Positions 44,768 to 53,161 of a stretch of 53,161 nucleotides of DNA are shown piece after piece. This DNA is from Candidatus Moduliflexus flocculans. GTDB lineage: Bacteria > Moduliflexota > Moduliflexia > Moduliflexales > Moduliflexaceae. Each line of letters starts with the position of its first letter. Position 1 is the first letter of the stretch. The notes under the pieces were generated by a model. That model saw nothing but the letters and a program-made list of their open reading frames with translations. It had not been told where the DNA came from and did no database searches. The position numbers and the translations under genes are program-made. The DNA lies in contig DF820457.1 in NCBI GenBank assembly GCA_000739515.1, positions 160,817 to 213,977 of the forward strand, read 5' to 3'.

Positions 44768-45640
44768 TTAGAGATCAATTCCCATAAATGCCACCTGGAA
44801 TGGCAGATGCGGGAATGTGCGCGTTTCTTTCAGGGTGAACCCCAATTTTTCATACCAGCGCGTTAATTCGACATGTTCGGCAATGGTGCCGATTTCGACG
44901 CGCTGAATATGGCGCTGGCGAGCTTCATGAAACACGTGCCTGACAAGGGCTTCGCCGAATCCGCGCCGCCGATAGCGCGGCAACACCGCTAATCGTTCCA
45001 GATAACATAACTCCGGTTTCGCGTGTTCCATCGCCACGCAACCGCACGGCATCTGTTCGCATTCGAGCACGTAGAACACAATCCCTTTATCCATCGCGGT
45101 TTCAATCCAATCATTCTGGCAATTAGAGGTATGTTTCGGCGCATTTTCCGGCGTCAGGTGGAATCGTTCGGCGACATCGCGATTCGCCTCGCGAATAAGT
45201 TTGGCAAGCATCGGAATATCGTCGCGGACGGCAGCTCTAATTCGCCCGGCGTGAGGCATGTTGACGCGATGCCCGGCAGTCGTCAAGGCCGTAATCGCTT
45301 GCGGAATCGTAGCTGATTTCACCAAAATGTAATCCGTGTCGAAGGTCGAGATCGCAAACAGCGCAACGCCATGTTCAGCGAGCAGCCCTGAAATGTGCGC
45401 TAAAATGCCGGTCAGCGATAAATCGAACACGCCGCATAATTTCAAGGCTTGCCAGCCGGATTCTTCAGCGGCAGCATTCGAAAAGGCGCCGCTTGTCGTC
45501 ACAATCGAAATCTCATTTTGCGTCTGCGTGATGCTGTAAAATTCGGCATGGCGAGCATTCGCAAAATCAGGCGTTTGATCAGGCGCAAAGCGATAGATGG
45601 AAAGCGCGGTTGGCAATAGGTCAAAATTCAGAGGTTTCAT
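44768..45640 (-). CDS. ACT domain-GNAT acetyltransferase fusion
   Basis: 290 residues. The first ~125 residues form an ACT-like ligand-binding domain: GILAHISGLLAEHGVALFAI and STFDTDYILVKSATIPQAI match the ACT_7 pattern, which often binds amino acids. Residues about 134-290 are a GNAT acetyltransferase with LAVLPRYRRRGFGEALVRHVF (acetyl-CoA loop), then IGTIAEHVELTRWYEKLGFTL. Acetylation controlled by an amino-acid ligand is a reasonable inference. It stands alone, 52 bp from a response regulator transcribed in the same direction. The substrate is unknown. Confidence 0.83.
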   Translation of the reverse strand: MKPLNFDLLPTALSIYRFAPDQTPDFANARHAEFYSITQTQNEISIVTTSGAFSNAAAEESGWQALKLCGVFDLSLTGILAHISGLLAEHGVALFAISTFDTDYILVKSATIPQAITALTTAGHRVNMPHAGRIRAAVRDDIPMLAKLIREANRDVAERFHLTPENAPKHTSNCQNDWIETAMDKGIVFYVLECEQMPCGCVAMEHAKPELCYLERLAVLPRYRRRGFGEALVRHVFHEARQRHIQRVEIGTIAEHVELTRWYEKLGFTLKETRTFPHLPFQVAFMGIDL

Positions 45641-45692
45641 ATTGTTTTAAAATATCTTGCGCAAAATCGCAGGGTGGTGGAATTGGCGTTGG

Positions 45693-46052
45693 CTACATCG
45701 CGTATTCGTCAATCTTGGCATAGAGTTCGTGCAATCGAACCGGCTTGACTAAATAATCATCTCCGCCAGAAATCATGGCGGTCGCAATATCGTCTAATGA
45801 AGAACGCGCGGAGAGGAAAATGATCGGGATATATTCGAATTGCGGATCGGAACGCACGGTCATACAAAACTCATGTCCATCCATGCCAGGCATCATAATA
45901 TCAAGGAGAATTAGATTCACTGGCGTGTGTGCTAAAATCGAAAGTGCATCGGCCCCGTTATCAGCGGTAATCGCGACATGGTGAACTTTTTCTAACGCCG
46001 CTTTAAGAAAACTGAGGGAGTGCTGATCATCATCTACAATCAAAACTGTCAT
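45693..46052 (-). CDS. Single-domain response regulator
   Basis: 119 residues: only a receiver. VLIVDDDQHS holds the acidic pocket, NLILLDIMMPGMDG the phospho-acceptor Asp, IFLSARSS the switch Ser and YLVKPVRL the Lys. The start at 46052 (MTVLIVDDD) is chosen for the AAAGGCGG site; a longer N-terminus is not needed by the fold. It may exchange phosphate with one of the hybrid kinases nearby (inference). It stands divergent to the fused spermidine-synthase-like gene. Confidence 0.9.
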   Translation of the reverse strand: MTVLIVDDDQHSLSFLKAALEKVHHVAITADNGADALSILAHTPVNLILLDIMMPGMDGHEFCMTVRSDPQFEYIPIIFLSARSSLDDIATAMISGGDDYLVKPVRLHELYAKIDEYAM

Positions 46053-46182
46053 GAGTTTCCGCCTTTGAAAAAAGATATGTTGTTTATCATTATGATAGAA
46101 GTGTTGCGTGCCATATTTATGGCAAGATGTCAAGAAAAATCAAAATCTTCCGAGCATTGAAAATCAGAGGGCTTTTTATACT

Positions 46183-48363
46183 ATGATGCATTATCGTTTG
46201 CGTCTTCTATTGATTACGACTGCCGTCTTTCTCAGCGCGGCGATGCTGTTCTGGATCGAGCCAATGTTTTCCAAAGCGGCACTGCCGATATTGGGCGGCG
46301 TGCCAGCCGTTTGGACGACTTGCTTAGTGTTTTATCAATTCACGCTGCTTGCCGGGTATCTCTACGCCCATCTTCTCTCCACCCGCGTTCCGTTTCGTGT
46401 TCGCGTCTGGTTTCACCTCGCGCTTGTGTGCGGGGCTGCCGTGACAATGAGAGCCTTTGCCGCTGCGCCGCTTGTTCTCCCGAAACAGCCTGTTCTCTGG
46501 TTATTCTGGCAATTCATCGCCACGATTGGGCTGCCATTTTTCGCGCTGTCCGCGACCGCTCCGTTGCTGCAAACTTGGATCGGCGCGTCATCGTGGTGGA
46601 TATATGCCATCAGCAATGCTGGCAGTCTGTTTGGTCTGGTAAGTTATCCGTTTTTAGTCGAACCGCTTCTGCCGCTTGCCGCGCAGCAGTGCTGGTGGCG
46701 GCAAGGGTTTCGCGTGTTCGCCGCGCTGCTCGTCGGCATCGCTGTCGTCTGCCGCCGCGCAGAGCCGCCTCGCCGGAGCGTCTCTGAGAGTTGCAATGCC
46801 GCGCCGATTTCCTGGAAATTGCGTCTTTTCTGGCTTGTCGCCGCCGCGATTCCTTCAAGTCTGTTATTCGGCGTGACCAGTCATATTACGACCGATATTG
46901 CGACGATTCCGCTGTTTTGGGCGTTGCCGCTTGGCCTGTATCTCTTATCATTCATTTTGGTCTTTGCCAAACGAACGATCATTTCCCATTCAACCGCGTT
47001 AACGGCGCAAAGCTTGTTCGTGTTTCCGCTGCTGCTTGGCGCGTTTGCGCGATTGCGGACAAATTTCTGGTTCGATCTGCCGCTGCATCTTACGGCGTTT
47101 TTTGCGTTCTGTATGCTCTGTCATGGCGAATTGGCGCGACACAGGCCATCCGCTTCGCATTTCACCGAATTTTATCTCTACCTGGCGGCTGGCGGCTGTC
47201 TCGGCGGGGTGTTTACCGCACTGCTCGCGCCGCTCCTCTTCAACTCCACGTTCGAATATCCATTGATGATTGCCTGTACCTGTTTATTGCGCTCCGCGCC
47301 GGATACGCCGCCGTCGAACGCGCAACGGCGCTGGTTCGCGTTTGGCAGTCTGGGCGCTGCCTGCCTGTTACCCATCGCGTTTGCCATGCCAAATCAGCGC
47401 TTGACCGTCGGCGTGGGAACGGCCAGTTTTTTATTGTTGACCGCCTGCTTCGGCGCAATCGGCCTGTCGTATCTGCGAACGTTTCGGCAGATCGCCTTTG
47501 GATTGGGCGCGGTGTTGCTGGTTGCGGCCATCTTGTTTCATCATCAATATCGGTATGAATTTCGGCAGCGTAATTTTTTCGGCACATTGCGCGTGACGCC
47601 GTCGCCGGATGGCCGCTTCACGCTTTTTTATCATGGCACGACGCTGCACGGAGCGCAACGCAGAACGCCGGACGGCAGCGCAGAGCCGTTAACGTATTTT
47701 CATAAAGATAGCCCGCTCGGCCAGATGTTTGCCGCGCTGAAAGACCAGCCGCCGCGCCAGGTCGCCGTTTTTGGGCTTGGCGTCGGTACCGTCGCCGCCT
47801 ATAACCGAATCGGAGATCGCATGACATTTTATGAAATAGACCCTGACGTGGAAGCCGTCGCTCGTCATGCGGAGTGGTTTCGTTATTTAAAGGAGGCTGC
47901 CGGAGATGTCAGCGTTGTCGTCGGGGATGCCAGGATTGCGTTGAAAAACGCGCCTGACCATCGCTACGATCTGTTCATTCAGGATGCCTTTAGCTCCGAT
48001 ATGATCCCGCTGCATCTGCTGACGGCGGAAGCGTTCGAACGCTATTTAGAAAAACTTCAGCCCGATGGTTTGCTGGCATTTAATATCACGAACCGGCATA
48101 TTAATTTAGAGCCGCTCTTCGCGGAATTATTCTATGCCTATCATATAACCGGCCTGGTATGGCGCGATTCTCAGACCAATCGCGAGTTAGACGCTGAATA
48201 CCGGTATCCGTCGGCGTGGGTAATTGCGTCGCGCAGCCAGGGCGCCCTCGCGCCATTCAGCGCGGATGTGCGGTGGCGTCCGCTGCAACGCCGTCCGGGA
48301 ATGCGCCTCTGGACGGATGATTATTCCAATCTTTTCTCCGTGATCAAATGGCCGGGACAATAA
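46183..48363 (+). CDS. Fused membrane protein / spermidine-synthase-like methyltransferase
   Basis: About 726 residues from Met at 46183. The first ~430 residues have about 10-12 membrane segments, starting with LLLITTAVFLSAAMLFWIEPMFSK, the opening seen in 'fused MFS/spermidine synthase' proteins. The cytoplasmic C-terminal domain has a Rossmann-type fold like spermidine synthase: VAVFGLGVGTVAAY, MTFYEIDPDVEAVA, VVVGDARIALKNA and YDLFIQDAFSSDMIPLHLLT. The family is widespread, but polyamine synthesis has rarely been shown for it. It converges with an EamA transporter. Its closeness to the PotD-like sensor operon is interesting but not proof of a polyamine link. Confidence 0.82.
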   Translation: MMHYRLRLLLITTAVFLSAAMLFWIEPMFSKAALPILGGVPAVWTTCLVFYQFTLLAGYLYAHLLSTRVPFRVRVWFHLALVCGAAVTMRAFAAAPLVLPKQPVLWLFWQFIATIGLPFFALSATAPLLQTWIGASSWWIYAISNAGSLFGLVSYPFLVEPLLPLAAQQCWWRQGFRVFAALLVGIAVVCRRAEPPRRSVSESCNAAPISWKLRLFWLVAAAIPSSLLFGVTSHITTDIATIPLFWALPLGLYLLSFILVFAKRTIISHSTALTAQSLFVFPLLLGAFARLRTNFWFDLPLHLTAFFAFCMLCHGELARHRPSASHFTEFYLYLAAGGCLGGVFTALLAPLLFNSTFEYPLMIACTCLLRSAPDTPPSNAQRRWFAFGSLGAACLLPIAFAMPNQRLTVGVGTASFLLLTACFGAIGLSYLRTFRQIAFGLGAVLLVAAILFHHQYRYEFRQRNFFGTLRVTPSPDGRFTLFYHGTTLHGAQRRTPDGSAEPLTYFHKDSPLGQMFAALKDQPPRQVAVFGLGVGTVAAYNRIGDRMTFYEIDPDVEAVARHAEWFRYLKEAAGDVSVVVGDARIALKNAPDHRYDLFIQDAFSSDMIPLHLLTAEAFERYLEKLQPDGLLAFNITNRHINLEPLFAELFYAYHITGLVWRDSQTNRELDAEYRYPSAWVIASRSQGALAPFSADVRWRPLQRRPGMRLWTDDYSNLFSVIKWPGQ

Positions 48364-48365
48364 CC

Positions 48366-48398
48366 ACACCTCACAGGTTTCCAACACCTGTGAGGTGT
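48366..48398. terminator. Bidirectional terminator between converging genes
   Basis: ACACCTCACAGGT (48366-48378) pairs perfectly with 48386-48398, three bases after the stop of the plus-strand gene and five before the stop of the minus-strand gene. TTT follows on the plus side. The stem text CCTCACAGGT is shared with the ends of the element at 7486-7669. Confidence 0.7.
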
Positions 48399-48402
48399 TT
48401 GC

Positions 48403-49269
48403 CTATTTCCGATTCATCAAATAGACGCCGCTGCTGACGAACATCACGCCCACGATAAGCGACCACGTGACTGGTTCATGGAGAATAATGACTGACAGCA
48501 GGATGGCGCTGACCGGCACGAAGTTGATGAAAAGCCCGGCGCGCGTTGGCCCAATCTGCCGAATGCCTTCATAATACCAGACAAAGCCGAGCACCGTGCC
48601 GAACACGCCGAGATAGGCGATGGCAGCCCACGATGTCAGCGAGTAGGTCGGCGCGGCCTGAATTCCGCCTTCCCAATATGCCGGAACTGCGAGCAGCGCC
48701 GTGCCGATAAAGACTGAGAATGTGACCGACAGCAGCGGCGAGAGCGCTTTCATGGCGATTTTGCCGATCAGCGAGTACGCGACCCAGCTTGCCACGCAGC
48801 CGAAAATGTACAGTTCGCCTTTGCCGATGCCGCCCTGCGCGATGCTGAGCGGGTTGCCATGCGTGATGACGATGATCGCCCCGCTGACCGACAGTGCAAT
48901 CGCCAGAAGGCGCGTCGGCGTCAGGCGGTCTTTAAAAAAATAGGCTGACAGCAGCGCGATGATAATCGGATTATTCGCGACAATGACTGAGGCGCGCCCC
49001 GCTTCAATCAGTCTTAAGCCTTTGAGAAAAAAGAAGTTATACGCAAAAATGCCTGTCAGTCCAAGCAAAAACAAGACGCCTAATTGCCGTTTGGGAACTG
49101 TCGGCAGACGGCGTTCTTTCCAGAGCATATACGCAAACAAGCAAACTGAGGCAATGGCAAATCGGAAAAAGGCAGCGGAAAACGCGCCAACATGCTGGGC
49201 GACAACGCGCCCTGCGATAAACGTCCCGCCCCAGAAAACGGCGGTAAGAACAAGTTTGAGATAGATCAT
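48403..49269 (-). CDS. EamA/DMT-family exporter
   Basis: 288 residues with ten predicted membrane segments in two EamA repeats. The first starts with LVLTAVFWGGTFIAGRVVAQHVG and the second with YIFGCVASWVAYSLIGKIAMKAL. The conserved LGVFGTVLGFVWYYEGIRQIG and AGLFINFVPVSAILLSVIIL segments fit the RhaT/EamA group. Family members export amino acids or other metabolites; the substrate is not shown. The start at 49269 is favoured over 49278, since AAAGG lies 10 nt upstream and the first membrane segment starts there. Confidence 0.87.
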   Translation of the reverse strand: MIYLKLVLTAVFWGGTFIAGRVVAQHVGAFSAAFFRFAIASVCLFAYMLWKERRLPTVPKRQLGVLFLLGLTGIFAYNFFFLKGLRLIEAGRASVIVANNPIIIALLSAYFFKDRLTPTRLLAIALSVSGAIIVITHGNPLSIAQGGIGKGELYIFGCVASWVAYSLIGKIAMKALSPLLSVTFSVFIGTALLAVPAYWEGGIQAAPTYSLTSWAAIAYLGVFGTVLGFVWYYEGIRQIGPTRAGLFINFVPVSAILLSVIILHEPVTWSLIVGVMFVSSGVYLMNRK

Positions 49270-49452
49270 GATACACAAACCTTTACAGTGATTAAAGAAT
49301 GGAGTTTTTTATTGACTTCTTCGGCATTGTCATCATTTTTGAGGCAGGATTTTACACAAGGAATAAGATGAAAGAAAATTTGTACGCCTGACCTTGAGCC
49401 CGCCAGTTTCCTGCGACAGGAGGCTGACGATCCTGGAAAATGGCCACTGCCA

Positions 49453-50142
49453 ATGACCGCGTTTACTGGATTTTCAGAAGAAACAGTGGCGTTTTATCGC
49501 CAGTTAGCGATATGTAATGAGCGTTTCTGGTTTGAAGCGCATAAAGCAGAATTTAAGCAGCAGGTCATGACGCCCGCGCAGGCATTCGTCGCGGCGATGG
49601 GCGAACGCCTGACCTCGATAGCGCCGCATCTGATTTATGATAACCGCGCGACCGGTTCCGGCTCAATTTATCGCATTCATCGCGATACGCGCTTCAGCCC
49701 TGATAAAACGCCGTATAAAACATTTTTAGGCATTTTATTCTGGGAAGGCAGCCGCCACAAAAACGAATGCTCCGGCTTTTATTTGCAACTGAACCCTGAC
49801 AATATTTATCTCGCAGTCGGCATTTATATCTTTCCGTCAGCGTTATTGAAGACGTATCGCGACGCCGTCGTCCATCCCGAACTCGGCGCTCGCCTGACAA
49901 CCGTTGTTCGCGACATCGCGGCAGCGAGTTATCAGGTTGGAGGCACGCATTATAAGCGTGTGCCTGCCGGATATGACGCGACGCACCAGAACGCCGCGCT
50001 GTTAAAGCATAACGGACTGTATGCCGGCATCGAAATGCCGATTCCCGACGCGCTCTATTCTGAAACGTTTGTGGAGTTCTGTTTCGCCCATTTTCAGGCC
50101 ATGCTGCCGCTGCATCAATGGTTATTGCGAACACTGGCATAA
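49453..50142 (+). CDS. DUF2461 family protein
   Basis: 229 residues that match the DUF2461 (TIGR02453) pattern throughout: NERFWFEAHKAEF near residue 22, then IYRIHRDTRFSPDKTPYKTFLGILFW at about 72-98, GFYLQLNPDNIYLAVGIYIF, and the C-terminal KHNGLYAGIEMPIPDAL. The family is widespread and cytoplasmic, with no established function. It has a weak ribosome site and starts 183 bp from the divergent exporter gene. Confidence 0.85.
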   Translation: MTAFTGFSEETVAFYRQLAICNERFWFEAHKAEFKQQVMTPAQAFVAAMGERLTSIAPHLIYDNRATGSGSIYRIHRDTRFSPDKTPYKTFLGILFWEGSRHKNECSGFYLQLNPDNIYLAVGIYIFPSALLKTYRDAVVHPELGARLTTVVRDIAAASYQVGGTHYKRVPAGYDATHQNAALLKHNGLYAGIEMPIPDALYSETFVEFCFAHFQAMLPLHQWLLRTLA

Positions 50143-50183
50143 AAATTATGCCGTCACAATTTGAATTTTTTCAGAGGCTCGAT

Positions 50184-51162
50184 ATGTTGACCACGCCAAT
50201 CACAGGGATTTTTGTTTTTGATCCGTCCACTGATTTTCCCCGATTTTTTTCTGATTGCAGGGATTGGGGCGTTACCCTTCCATTTCTTAATCCCTATTTA
50301 CTGCAAACGCCGTCGCTCAAAAATATTTTGCTTCGCGATACGCCTGAATTTTGCCTGAATTTTCCGGGCCGCTCATCCCCAGGATTATGCGCAAACTCGC
50401 GAGGGCGGGCGTGGTCAGCATCTATGGCTTCACATGGCTTGTCCGACAGCGCCGGGATTCTTGGAATACAAAATCAGGGAATTGCAAACGCTTCTCCAGG
50501 AATTTACTCCACAGGCCATCAGTTTTGACTTTATTCGTTTCTTCGTATTTTGGGAAGGCGTGCGCCCGGATGCTGAGCCGTTTGCCATCAACGACGGCTG
50601 CTATTGTCCGCGCTGTTTGCGGCAATTTGCGCGAGACAGCGGCATCACATTGCCAGATCAGCCGGAACAGAACCTCAAACAAATGTACTGGCGGGAATGG
50701 GGCAGATGGAAATGTGCGGTTATTGCGAAGGTATTGTACACATTGGTTCAGGTTGTTCATCACACCTCTCCCGGCTTGCCAATCATGGCGAAAATCATCC
50801 CCTGGCGGCGGGCTGATTTTCAAGAAGCTTATGCGCATGTTGCCGGACAGGATATCCTCCAGTTAAAAGAGATGGTGGATTATCTTGTGCCAATGACATT
50901 TTCGCATATTCTTTACCGCGACACGGCATGGAAAACCTCAGTTATCAGCGAATTCCGTCAACAAACCGGAAAACCGCTACTTTCCTACGTCCAGATCGAA
51001 AATTTGTATCGCGAGGAACAGATTACTCCCACTGATGTGCGTGACGATTTTCTGATAAGCCGCCGCGTAACGCCAGAAGGATTGATTTTATTCTGTTATG
51101 AGCAACTGCAAGGCCATCCAGAGCGCATCCAATTGCTGCGCGAGGCGAAAGGCGCGAAATGA
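50184..51162 (+). pseudogene. Glycosidase-like TIM-barrel protein broken by one frameshift
   Basis: The first frame (from about 50184, MLTTPITGIFVFDPS, after AGAGG) runs to about 50350. Then the +1 frame continues with RAAHPQDYAQTREGGRGQHL and WLHMACPTAPGFLEYKI and stays open to 51162. A tandem 11-bp repeat GCCTGAATTTT stands exactly at the break (50342-50352 and 50353-50363). After correction it would be ~325 residues. FDFIRFFVFWE and PLLSYVQIE fit a (beta/alpha)8 glycoside-hydrolase-like protein, but the family is not certain. It could be a sequencing error instead of a true mutation. Confidence 0.6.
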
Positions 51163-51279
51163 AAAGCAGGGTTCTCCGCACTCGCGCAATTTTTCCTTGA
51201 CAATCGTTTTTTACGACTTCAAAACGTGCATTGTCGAAACACTCAGTCGGATGAACCCGTAAAAAAGGAGGAGACGGTT

Positions 51280-51594
51280 ATGTTAATCGTTCATGTCCAT
51301 GTGCATGTCAAGCCAGAGTGCGTTGATGCATTTATCGAAGCCACGATTGAAAACGCCAGCAATAGTTTGCAGGAGCATGGGATCGCGCGTTTCGATGTGC
51401 AGCAGCAACAGGATGATCCGACGCGGTTCGTCCTGACAGAAGTCTATTACACCGATGACGACCCGGCCAAACACAAAGAAACCGCGCATTATAACATCTG
51501 GAAAGAGACGGTGGCGCCGATGATGGCGGAACCGCGCAAAAGCGTGAAATTCGATAATATTTTCCCGTATGATGACGGTTGGGAGGTACAATGA
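51280..51594 (+). CDS. Antibiotic biosynthesis monooxygenase (ABM)-domain protein
   Basis: 104 residues of the small ferredoxin-like ABM fold: [20 protein letters not shown] at the start, [23 protein letters not shown] in the middle, and [22 protein letters not shown], close to LsrG/YgiN-type proteins. AAGGAGGAGACGGTT is an excellent ribosome site. The stop overlaps the start of the alcohol dehydrogenase gene (ATGA), so the two are coupled. Family members include quinone monooxygenases and isomerases such as LsrG; the reaction is not fixed by the sequence. Confidence 0.85.
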   Translation: MLIVHVHVHVKPECVDAFIEATIENASNSLQEHGIARFDVQQQQDDPTRFVLTEVYYTDDDPAKHKETAHYNIWKETVAPMMAEPRKSVKFDNIFPYDDGWEVQ

Positions 51595-52748
51595 GTGCCT
51601 TCGAATTTGCCACAGCCACACAGATTATTTTCGGCGCTGGAGCGCTTAAACAGGTCGGAACGCTCGCGGCGAGTTTTGGAAATCGGGCGCTGATCATGAC
51701 CGGTCACACGCCAGGGCGGGCTGCTGTGCTGTTGAAAATGTTAGATGCTGCGCATGTCGCGTATCGCGTGGCCACAATATCAGAAGAACCGACGGTTGAA
51801 ACAGTGCAACGCGGCTTAGAGATTGCGCGAAACAGCCAGTGTGATTTTGTGATTGGGTTTGGCGGCGGGAGTGCGATAGACGCAGGCAAAGCGATTGCCG
51901 CGCTGCTGACGAACGGCGGCGATCCGCTCGACTATCTTGAAGTGATTGGCAAGGGACGAACCATTTCAACGCCTTCCGCGCCATATCTCGCGATTCCGAC
52001 GACCGCCGGTCCAGGCACGGAAGTGACGCGCAACGCGGTGTTGAAATCCGTCGAGCATAAAGTCAAAGTCAGTATGCGCAGTCCGCTGATGCTGCCGCGC
52101 CTTGCGTTGATCGATCCTGAATTAACCTACACGCTGCCGCCATCTGTGACCGCAAGCACCGGCCTCGACGCGCTGACGCAGGTAATTGAGCCGTTTGTCT
52201 CAAATGCGCCGAATCCGCTGACTGACGCCATCTGCCGCGAAGGAATGACACGCGCGGCGCGGTCGTTGCTGCAAGCCTACCGGCGTGGCGATGATTCGCA
52301 AGCGCGAGAAGATATGGCCATCGCGAGTTTATGCGGCGGGTTAGCGCTCGCCAATGCCAGACTTGGCGCAGTGCATGGGTTTGCGGGACCGGCGGGCGGC
52401 ATGTTCCCCGCGCCGCATGGAGCGGTCTGCGCTCGGTTGTTGCCGGTCGTCATGGCCGCGAATGTCCGGGCATTGCAGGAACGCGCGCCAGAGAATCCGG
52501 CGTTGCGCCGTTATGATGAAGTCGCTCGCATTTTAACCGGGAAACCGTCAGCCACCTCGCGAGATGGCGTCGCCTGGATTCAAGAACTCTGCCAGGCGCT
52601 TGCCGTGCCGGCATTGTCAGCGCACGGCATGACAGCGGCGGATATTCCGACAGTTGCCGAAAAAGCGGCGCAGGCCAGCAGCATGAAAGGCAATCCGATT
52701 CTCCTGACGATGGCTGAAATACAGGAGATTTTGCGGCAGGCGTTGTGA
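51591..52748 (+). CDS. Iron-type (group III) alcohol dehydrogenase
   Basis: 385 residues, the usual length. The NAD-binding [10 protein letters not shown] lies at 91-100, the [15 protein letters not shown] motif at about 136-150, and the metal site has Asp193, His262 (VHGFAG) and His276 (PHG). The position that is His in the classic DALTHAIE motif is Gln197 (DALTQVIE). This exchange is known in a subgroup of the family, so activity is likely, but the metal may differ. Start at 51591, GGGAGGTACA upstream, sharing ATGA with the ABM gene. It reduces or oxidises an alcohol or aldehyde of unknown nature. Confidence 0.87.
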   Translation: MSAFEFATATQIIFGAGALKQVGTLAASFGNRALIMTGHTPGRAAVLLKMLDAAHVAYRVATISEEPTVETVQRGLEIARNSQCDFVIGFGGGSAIDAGKAIAALLTNGGDPLDYLEVIGKGRTISTPSAPYLAIPTTAGPGTEVTRNAVLKSVEHKVKVSMRSPLMLPRLALIDPELTYTLPPSVTASTGLDALTQVIEPFVSNAPNPLTDAICREGMTRAARSLLQAYRRGDDSQAREDMAIASLCGGLALANARLGAVHGFAGPAGGMFPAPHGAVCARLLPVVMAANVRALQERAPENPALRRYDEVARILTGKPSATSRDGVAWIQELCQALAVPALSAHGMTAADIPTVAEKAAQASSMKGNPILLTMAEIQEILRQAL

Positions 52749-52764
52749 TGCAGCAATTGAGCAG

Positions 52765-52805
52765 AGTTGTCAGACACCTTAAAGGTGTCTGACAACTATT
52801 TTGAA
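52765..52805 (+). terminator. TGTCAGACAC-family hairpin used as terminator
   Basis: AGTTGTCAGACACCTT (52765-52780) is exactly complementary to 52782-52797, followed by ATTTTG. It lies 16 bp after the stop of the alcohol dehydrogenase gene and is the fourth member of the repeat family. Nothing else is evident in 52749-52950. Confidence 0.7.
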
Positions 52806-52950
52806 GAATGCTGTTTGTTAGAGGCTTTCCCCATAGGTTTTTCGCCATGTCGCGTTTTTCAAAAGAAGCTTACCAGGTTTTGATTTCCTGCAAATGCAAA
52901 CAGGAAATCGTTTCTGATATATTTCCACGACATCAGGAAGGTGTGAGAAT

Positions 52951-53161
52951 ATGCCCGTTGTAAGAGGCTCTGCTATCTATTGTCTTTGGAAATACTGGCT
53001 GTTCGCGCTATTCGCGTTCAGCGTCGCGGGCTGCGCGTCAGTGTCGTCCGTCATGGACGAGCAGCGCGGCATGGCGGATGAATATGCTCGACAGGCCGCC
53101 GAAACGTTCGCAAAACAAGATTGGCGCAAAACGGCGGAACTATACAAACAATTCATCGAGG
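52951..53161 (+). CDS. Lipoprotein with helical repeat start, cut by the window end
   Basis: The frame is open from ATG 52951 to the last base (70 codons visible). The start is followed by a membrane segment (YCLWKYWLFALFAFSV) and the lipobox VAGC (Cys28). Next come ADEYARQAAETFAKQDWRKTAELYKQF, which looks like the first helix pair of a tetratricopeptide-type repeat. GGAAGG lies 9 nt upstream of the ATG. Outer-membrane or periplasmic lipoprotein, perhaps an assembly factor; the rest lies outside the window. Confidence 0.75.
   Translation, partial: MPVVRGSAIYCLWKYWLFALFAFSVAGCASVSSVMDEQRGMADEYARQAAETFAKQDWRKTAELYKQFIE

Noticed and set aside
1..53161. tRNA or rRNA genes
   Set aside because: A few GTTCGA-type stretches were seen, but all fall inside protein genes or lack a cloverleaf context.

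Overview
The window is one bacterial chromosome segment of roughly 50 percent GC, and it appears to carry the replication origin. dnaA (minus strand) is followed upstream by an AT-rich, gene-free stretch (about 3946-4515) with three perfect DnaA boxes, two of them in a 15-bp perfect palindrome. Lipoprotein signal sequences, periplasmic binding proteins and hybrid histidine kinases suggest a Gram-negative-type envelope. A V-type ATPase operon containing a DUF2764 protein, as in spirochaetes, Chlamydiae and several candidate phyla, together with many long palindromic intergenic repeats, suggests a poorly characterised lineage. A filamentous candidate phylum such as KSB3/Modulibacteria is a guess only; nothing here proves it.

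Layout. 1-2.3 kb: FemAB-like protein and a membrane-anchored glycosyltransferase. 2.3-4.5 kb: dnaA and oriC. 4.5-7.7 kb: a small SHOCT-type protein, a large acidic surface lipoprotein with a putative Cys-His-Asp/Asn triad, and a MITE-like palindrome. 7.7-12.1 kb: a molybdenum hydroxylase cluster whose fused 2Fe-2S domain has lost seven of eight cysteine ligands. 12.1-14.8 kb: an untranslated leader, a 25-residue lipoprotein and a 535-residue helical protein of unknown function. 14.8-19.9 kb: a sugar-nucleotide/steroid-type dehydrogenase, TrmO, and a sugar ABC importer (binding protein, two permeases, no ATPase). 20.5-24.5 kb: trpF, trpC, an alpha/beta hydrolase and a REC-GAF-PP2C phosphatase. 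24.8-32.2 kb: the V-ATPase operon in the order B-D-I-K-E-DUF2764-A, with a K subunit that retains the Na+-site residues. 32.3-37.3 kb: DppB/DppC permeases, an orphan LivF ATPase, an RsmB-like methyltransferase, and a GNAT followed by a 57-residue ORF. 37.3-39.4 kb: a decayed zone where an IS4-type element with a frameshifted transposase sits against the remnant of a retropepsin-like protease. 39.6-44.2 kb: a PotD-like binding protein co-transcribed with two histidine kinases, probably a sensory system. 44.2-53.2 kb: an ACT-GNAT fusion, a single-domain response regulator, a fused membrane/spermidine-synthase-like protein, an EamA exporter, a DUF2461 protein, a frameshifted glycosidase-like gene, an ABM monooxygenase coupled to an iron-type alcohol dehydrogenase, and the start of a lipoprotein cut by the window end.

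The gaps between genes are dominated by perfect or near-perfect inverted repeats. At least three families recur at distant sites. One family, with core TGTCAGACAC/GTGTCTGACA, occurs four times. No rRNA, tRNA or CRISPR array was found.
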